Of a stretch of 64,000 nucleotides of DNA, positions 38,613-64,000 are shown piece after piece. Both the position numbers and the translations under genes were made by a program. The stretch's first letter is position 1. Each line of letters begins with the position of its first letter. The notes under the pieces are model-generated. The model had not been told where the DNA came from, did not search any database, and saw only the letters and a list, made by a program, of their open reading frames with translations. The stretch lies in contig OY811978.1 of assembly GCA_963681505.1 (NCBI GenBank), positions 3,336,489-3,400,488 of the forward strand. The letters are read 5' to 3'. Source of the stretch: Eunapius fragilis. Its lineage: Eukaryota > Porifera > Demospongiae > Spongillida > Spongillidae.

Positions 38613-39626
38613 TCTCCCCTGCATAATTATCAGAGGAAACATATACGTGCACATTTCAATCATGCATGCATGCATAGGTACAGAATATATTATTAACGTA
38701 TTCATGCACGTTTAGTATTATGCTGGTGGCTGATCAAACCGACTGTCTCGCCCCCTTTTCAAACGTACGTGTTACGTTTGTCTAAGCCGTGAGCCAGTAC
38801 TGCTTTCTGGAGGTATGTGTCACTATTTGAATACCATAAAACATGCTTACTTGCAATCGTTTGGCTTAAATGGAGTTTGGCTTGTCTGCACATATAAGCG
38901 AACTCTTTCCATCCAATTAATTGGTTGCCATCCTTACGTGCATTTTCGAACAACAGTTTCAAATGTATAGTTTTGATCTTATCCATTTAAAAATATGCAT
39001 GAATACTAAAATTGTCACAACTTTTCCCCCTCAAACTGATTACGTGCATTTCCAAACACCATGTTCTCTATATTGCCTCTAATGCCTCACATATTTGGCT
39101 TCCCTCTTCCTCCTCCACCGCCCGCTTTGCAAGAGTATCCACTGGTTTCCTGAGCTCAGTGAAGTTTCTGAACGCGTTATAGAGAATGTGAGCCAATTAA
39201 GCACCCAAGCTAGCAGCTTGGCTCTGCTCTTTAAGACGTGGTACCTTCACACCCCACCCCCACCCCCATCCCCACCCCACAGGAATCCCGTCCCGGTTTA
39301 TCAAGGATACATGCACCTGCAGAATGTAGGTTTGTACAAGTTTGTACACGCGCATGTGAGAATAGATTGTCTCGATAAGAGATCGCGTAAAATTATATTT
39401 GTAATTTTATTATACCTACATGATGGCTCACTTTTCAGTTATAACGTAAGCTCAGCCTCACACCTAACATGTAGATAGCATTGGTAGTCAACTGACTGAA
39501 GCAGGCAACAAGGTGCATGTCGTTTTTGTTTATTTTATTTTAATTTTCAAATTATAATTAGATAATATAGGTTATATACTGTATGTACAATACACAAATT
39601 TACACACCTATATGTACATAAAGTCT

Positions 39627-42110
39627 TTACGAAAGTGAAGACGACCTAGCCGGTAATGCCCTAGCGTTGGCCCTGACCAGGACAATACTTAGTCTTCCAT
39701 AAAGCCCAGACACCGCAGAAGACTTGGAACAGCCTGTTCGAGTGGCAATCCGTGTGGCGAGTCTGTCAAGACATCTACCGGCTTCTTCTCCCCAACAACC
39801 ATAAGTCTCCACTGATAAGGGGATACAGACCCAACCCAGACGACTGCATTTTTCGTTGTTGGCGACATGCTTGCGAATTTCAGCAGCCGACGCAGCAGAC
39901 CCAGCCATCACACTCGCTTCATTCAAAGTACAAGGATTTAGTGCTGATGTGATGGTGAAATCCAATGCGGCAGGTTTGCCAAACTCCCAATTAGGCAGCA
40001 AGATATCTGTGGGGCGTGTGCGGCTTCCCTCAACATCCAAGCCATTACCTGCCTCTATTTGACCTGCAGTACAGGCCAGCTTACACGATTCCCAGAAGGT
40101 GTCACACAGAGAGTTGTGCCTGAAGATTGAGTCGTCTCCACTTTTACAAGTAAGAGCATGGTGACCCCCCCAGGGGGTCTAGGGCGTGTGATGGACAGAA
40201 TGAAAAACTGGAGCCGTTTTGAGAGGTGTCTAATCCGAGCCACCATTTTAGAGCCATCTGAAATTCAGGAGGATCGAGGTGTAAGTTCTTGTGGGGAGTT
40301 GGCATAACTGAAAGCCAAGCTGAGGCATGGGGAGAGGACACCGAGAGGAGCCGGGCACAGTTAGCCGGTGAAGACGTATGGTCAAAGAGAATCTTGAACT
40401 GGTGGTCTTCGATCATGGATGACAGTTGCCTTTGGTGGGGAGGAGCATCGATTATGTCCTGTAAACCAATACCCTCCATACCCTCAACGGCGCCATTAAA
40501 CTCAATAAGGGACTGCACCAAGTGGTGGTTCTCTCCAAAAACAATAACCAAAATGACCCATGGAAGCAATGAAACAAGCACTTGAATGGAGTCTGAGACT
40601 GCGAAGACCCAGGCCTCCCCTACTAGGACTCAACTGAGCTTGCATCCAAGCAATATCGGAGACGTCTATGCTTGTGCACTCTGTAAAACATCAATGGATG
40701 TCCCGGTCAAAAATGCCTAGCCCTTCAGCAACCAAGGATGGTGGTGTAGATCTTGCCAAATGGACCATTTTACAGAAGTTACCACAGAAGCGAAGCAACA
40801 GGTAAGCAACCTGTGGGTCTTTGGATCCAACTTTGCTGTAGCCTTGAGAGCAGAACATTTGCCTTGGCGCGCTGATTTGCAACAAATTTAGCACAAAACA
40901 AGATATCCCCAATGGGAGCTCCCAGTACCTACATGTTAGGTGCATTGGACTGCTTCATACCGGGTGGGAAGGAATACATGTTTCCCTTGGAAAAAACCTC
41001 GCATTTAGAAACATTGAGGAAAAGGCCTAATTGAGGACCCAGCTCACTAAGTATGGTGATCACCCTGGCGACAGCCTTCTCTGAACCTGCTACAGCCCCA
41101 TCATCCATTTACCATTTGTGGTACAAAAGGTGTGATGACACTTCATCGGTAGCTATAGTGCCTACCAGTTTCTGTAAGACTAGGCAAAAGAATAAAGGCC
41201 CCAGAGGATCCCCCTTGTTGGGCACCCATTTCAGATGATAAGGTTCCCATAGAGTGAAAAAGCTTGGGATGCTGTCCGTAGCAACATGATGCCCACGGCG
41301 TTAGCTCGGGAAAGTGCAAGAGGCATTCATCAAGTAATCCCTGGCATGAGACCATGTTGAATGCATTTTGGAAATCAATTTTAAGTACAACGAAATCTCC
41401 ATCGTTCCAGTGACTTTCAATGCAGTTCCTAAGGCCGTGGACGATTAACTCAGACCCTCCTGGGCAAGCCACTCCCACTTGATGTCCCTCAGCAGCCTTT
41501 GCTTTTGTTATCCTACAAAGGCATTTGCTTATCAGCCGCCTTAGTGCTTCCTCGACTGCGATAGGCCGAACATCTGGAGGGCTAGCAGGCTTGTTTTTCA
41601 CCAGTGCAATAAGACTACCACCCGCCAAGAATTTGGCAACACCTACTGGGGCTCGTCCGGAGGCCAGAAGATTCACTACCTCTCGAAGTGAAGCACCTAG
41701 ACCTGTTGGAAGGGGAACTTCTGAAGCGTCTAGCAGGTGTTGTATTCGTAGACCTGAGGGGCCACAAGCAGATGCTTTAGGGAAAGATATCAGAACTGAC
41801 TGGATGTCAAAATCAAGTGGAACGATGTTGTTTTCTGTTGCCTCTGACGCTGGGAGAACTGGGGGCTGGACCATGAGGGTGCTTGTCTAGCAGTAACTGA
41901 AACGTGTGCTCATTGTCTGCAGCGATGCCTGATGAAGTTAAAACCTTGCACGCTTTCCCCCAACTAACCTTCCTTAGCAAGTGCTACAGCTGAGTTGAGC
42001 ACGTCAAACTGCTTTGAGGATTTGGACTTATTAGATGCACTGAAATTAGCTGTGTGTCTCCAAAGAGCCTGAAACTCCCCCTTGAGCCATAGCTTGCACA
42101 GGGACTGTTT
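39627..42110 (-). pseudogene. Broken non-LTR-type retroelement ORF (reverse transcriptase plus C-terminal region)
   Basis: Minus-strand blocks lie in the expected order but in different frames. At 41874-41143 is a reverse-transcriptase core (ISFPKASACGPSGLRIQHLL, DVRPIAVEEALRRLISK, and VVLKIDFQNAFNMV as the first active-site block). At 40945-40691 is a block with QVAYLLLRFCGNFCKMVHLA. At 40581-40144 is a block with HASAWLSVMPTP and CPSHALDPLGG. At 40040-39627 is the terminal block (ILLPNWEFGKPAALDFTITS ... LVRANARALPARSS). A frame change is visible near 41870 and others between blocks, so the ORF is dead. A T-rich stretch at about 39525-39560 could be the element's A-rich 3' end. Proteins of this kind are common in sponge and cnidarian genomes; the exact clade is uncertain. 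Confidence 0.82.
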
Positions 42111-42263
42111 TTGTGGTGACGAAATAAAATAAATTAAAAAAAGACGTGGGATAATTATGACGTCATATCTGGCGATTTAGTACATTACGCATCGCGGTCG
42201 AGGCGTGGGGGAAGTACCAGCTGAGAGCGTGTTTTGAAGGAGCAATTGACTTATTGAAGCGCG

Positions 42264-61722
<19,459 letters not shown>

Positions 61723-63079
61723 ATCATTTCAACAGTTGATGTCTGTGTTACCATGGTACATGCGCGTGTGTTGAGAAAGATGTTTGGTTTGTCTTTTTAG
61801 TGTATCTGAATTGTGTCTGTGTGAAAGTCAATGTGTTTGTATCTCTTGTTGTCATTCATATGCCTGTGACTACTGGTGCATGTGGTGAAACCGGGTGGGG
61901 GATGGGGGGTGGGGGGTGGGGGGTACCTCTTGTGTTTAAAGATAAATTTAGGTTCATGTACGTGTGTGTGAGATTTGAGTATACAGAAGAATAAAACTTA
62001 TGTCATCTACACAGTAATTATCATCTACTGCTAATTATTCATAGTACTCTGAGAACCCATATATTTAGCTTTATAAAGCTTAGAAGTACATACATGTATT
62101 TAGACATGGTGTTGATTTCTCAACCCCGTAGCCCATTGTCTTCAGATAACCTAGTTGCTTAGTTGGGCTCACACCAGGTATGGAAGTGCAGCTGTGGATA
62201 TATAGGCTAAGAATGTACTCTGGTATAAGTATAAGGGCAAATGTCACCACTAGAGCTTAATTGATTCTGTACAAGCATCTATGAAGGAGACACTTATCAT
62301 TCATACTCGTGTAGAAGGGACACTGCCAGTTGAGTATCTGCATGTATATGCACATTTATGAGAGATGGGAATGTTCACATTTGGTTGGGGTCATAGAGGC
62401 CTATGAATGATGGGCCGGATTTCTGAATGATTGAGAGGGCGTTTTATATGGACAGGTGCCACTGAGACAATTAACACATGAGGTGGAACAAGGAATAGAC
62501 ACTTCCACAAAAAAAGATATGTGGTAGTTTAAAAACAGCTGGCACTTGCACAAATTTGTGCTAAAAATTTAGCCCAGAAAACGAAGTCTTCTGTTGGTGC
62601 ACTGGGAGAATTGGAGCTTCTGGGAAGTAGTACTTTTCTGATCACATGGATATCAAGTTAAGTCCCAGGCCACCACCTGTCTGTACTATTATGTACATCC
62701 ATATGCTAACACACTGCAAATAGCAACCCACACTAAAACGTACACCGGCAAACAGTGGATTGTATCTGGTAGTTTTGATGTAAAGAAAAAAAATCTTGAA
62801 ATCTTGAAATGCTACTCAAAAAACCCATTAGCAAGGACATGGTGGATGTTTTATAATACAAGCGTTTTGATGCTGCAGTGCAAGTCCGTATGGGCAACAA
62901 TGGTTAAGGCAATAATGGTAAAGTCATAAACCTTTATTGTTGCAATCCCCTTCATGTCATGTTGGAAATGCATATTTATTGTATGCTTGTTGCAGCAAAT
63001 CATATGTTGTGTAATGCACAATTTTTGGGTTTGAAATCCTGTGTTACTGTACGCAGAGATAAAATTATCTCTGCTGTGC
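61723..63079. other. 3' flank of gene C; no further gene recognised
   Basis: AT-rich sequence after the gene C stop. No recognisable coding region or RNA gene. Confidence 0.5.
61990..61995 (+). promoter_or_regulatory. Candidate polyadenylation signal of gene C
   Basis: AATAAA lies 268 bases after the gene C stop codon, followed by TGTG-poor AT-rich sequence. It is the first canonical hexamer downstream. Confidence 0.5.
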
Positions 63080-63275
63080 GTGAGTGAATTGCTCGGACAT
63101 AGAGAAATTTCGCAGCTTGATCATAGTGAAAATAAAGCGTATACAATGGGACTAAGCCAACTATTAGTTTTCATAGCGGTTGCTATGAACACTGATGGTT
63201 TCTTTAGTTACCAATGTATACGCTTTATTTTCTCTATGATCGAGCTGTGAATTTTCTCTATGACCGAGCGGGTAC
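63080..63275. mobile_element. Fold-back (MITE-like) element
   Basis: The left arm (GAGAAATTTCGCAGCTTGAT ... AAAATAAAGCGTATACAATG) pairs with the right arm (CAATGTATACGCTTTATTTT ... ATCGAGCTGTGAATTTTCTC). The outer part includes GCTCGGACATAGAG versus CTCTATGACCGAGC. There is a spacer of about 60 bp and no ORF. Confidence 0.75.
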
Positions 63276-63596
63276 TGATTTGTGCCCTAGTGAGTTATAT
63301 GAACGTTTTAAAAAAGAGGGGGGTGGGTGTGGGTGTGGGTGTGGGGGGGGGGGGGGGGGGGGGGGGAATAAAGAAAAATTATCTCACCAGGATTCGAATC
63401 TGAAAAATGAAAAAGGGAAAAAGGTGGGGAAATCATGTCACTCACACACGCACACAACACGTGACACACACAGAAACACTTTCGAATACAACCATGTGTT
63501 CATCCCAACCATCATCACCTCTCTCTGTAAGATTGATGTCACACATTTGTCAGTGAAGTTCACACATGCACACTCTATTACAATTGCTTCACATAG

Positions 63597-64000
63597 AGGG
63601 CCTGGGTACCATACTATAACATAGAGGGCCTGGGTACCATACTATAACACAGAGGGCCTGGGTACCATACTATAACATAGAGGGCCTGGGTACCATACTA
63701 TAACACAGAGGGCCTGGGTACCATACTATAACACAGAGGGCCTGGGTACCATACTATAACACAGAGGGCCTGGGTACCATACTATAACATAGAGGGCCTG
63801 GGTACCATACTATAACATAGAGGGCCTGGGTACCATACTATAACATAGAGGGCCTGGGTACCATACTATAACATAGAGGGCCTGGGTACCATACTATAAC
63901 ACAGAGGGCCTGGGTACCATACTATAACATAGAGGGCCTGGGTACCATACTATAACATAGAGGGCCTGGGTACCATACTATAACATAGAGGGCCTGCGTA
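63597..64000. repeat. 28-bp minisatellite running off the right edge
   Basis: About 14 copies of ATAGAGGGCCTGGGTACCAT + ACTATAAC, with an ATAGAG/ACAGAG alternation. The array is cut by the window end. A G-run of about 24 bases at 63343-63366 precedes it. Confidence 0.97.

Noticed and set aside
38759-38986. Minus-strand 75-codon frame (LLFENARKDGNQLIGWKEF)
   Set aside because: Looks somewhat protein-like, but there is no recognisable domain, no neighbouring exons with matching phase, and it is short. Left uncalled.

Overview
This window looks like nuclear DNA of an invertebrate animal. A basal metazoan such as a sponge is my best guess. The reasons are three intron-rich animal-type P-type ATPase genes with GT-AG introns, decayed retroelements of kinds I associate with sponges and cnidarians, and a very heavy load of intronic minisatellites. 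No prokaryotic layout, rRNA, tRNA or CRISPR array is visible, and the species cannot be fixed from the sequence.

Layout: (1) 1-2100 holds a G-rich 27-bp minisatellite. (2) 2607-4277 (minus) is an intact, intronless, GC-rich YtcJ-type amidohydrolase. (3) 4278-8686 has no recognised gene. (4) 8687-25162 (plus) is pump gene A, related to Na+/K+-ATPase alpha; 29 exons were found and the start-codon exon was not. (5) 25163-26586 is a repeat-rich gap between the two convergent genes A and B. (6) 26587-37024 (minus) is pump gene B, with about 30 exons. (7) 37025-42263 is intergenic, with an LTR/primer-binding-site fossil and a broken reverse-transcriptase element. (8) 42264-61722 (plus) is pump gene C, with 31 exons that sum to exactly 1010 codons including the stop. 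(9) 61723-64000 is 3' flank with a fold-back element and a 28-bp satellite running off the window.

The three pumps share intron positions and phases almost exactly. Each has the TGES, PEGL, DKTGT, KGAPE and TGDGVND motifs of a working P2C ATPase. By alignment to pig alpha-1, all three have Cys in place of Asp804 and Ala in place of Ser775. Gene C also has Asn in place of Asp926. Their ion selectivity may therefore differ from a classical Na+/K+ pump. No beta subunit gene is visible.

Two processes shape the locus. First, A and B (inverted, tail to tail) are a mosaic: blocks that are near-identical across both exon and intron alternate with strongly diverged blocks, as expected from repeated gene conversion. 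A leaves a fossil half-exon at one boundary. Second, at least six introns carry a repeat whose unit contains a copy of the preceding exon's 3' end plus its splice donor, so minisatellites appear to be seeded at 5' splice sites. Gene C also has a 1.2-kb internal tandem duplication that copies the catalytic hinge exon without its splice acceptor.
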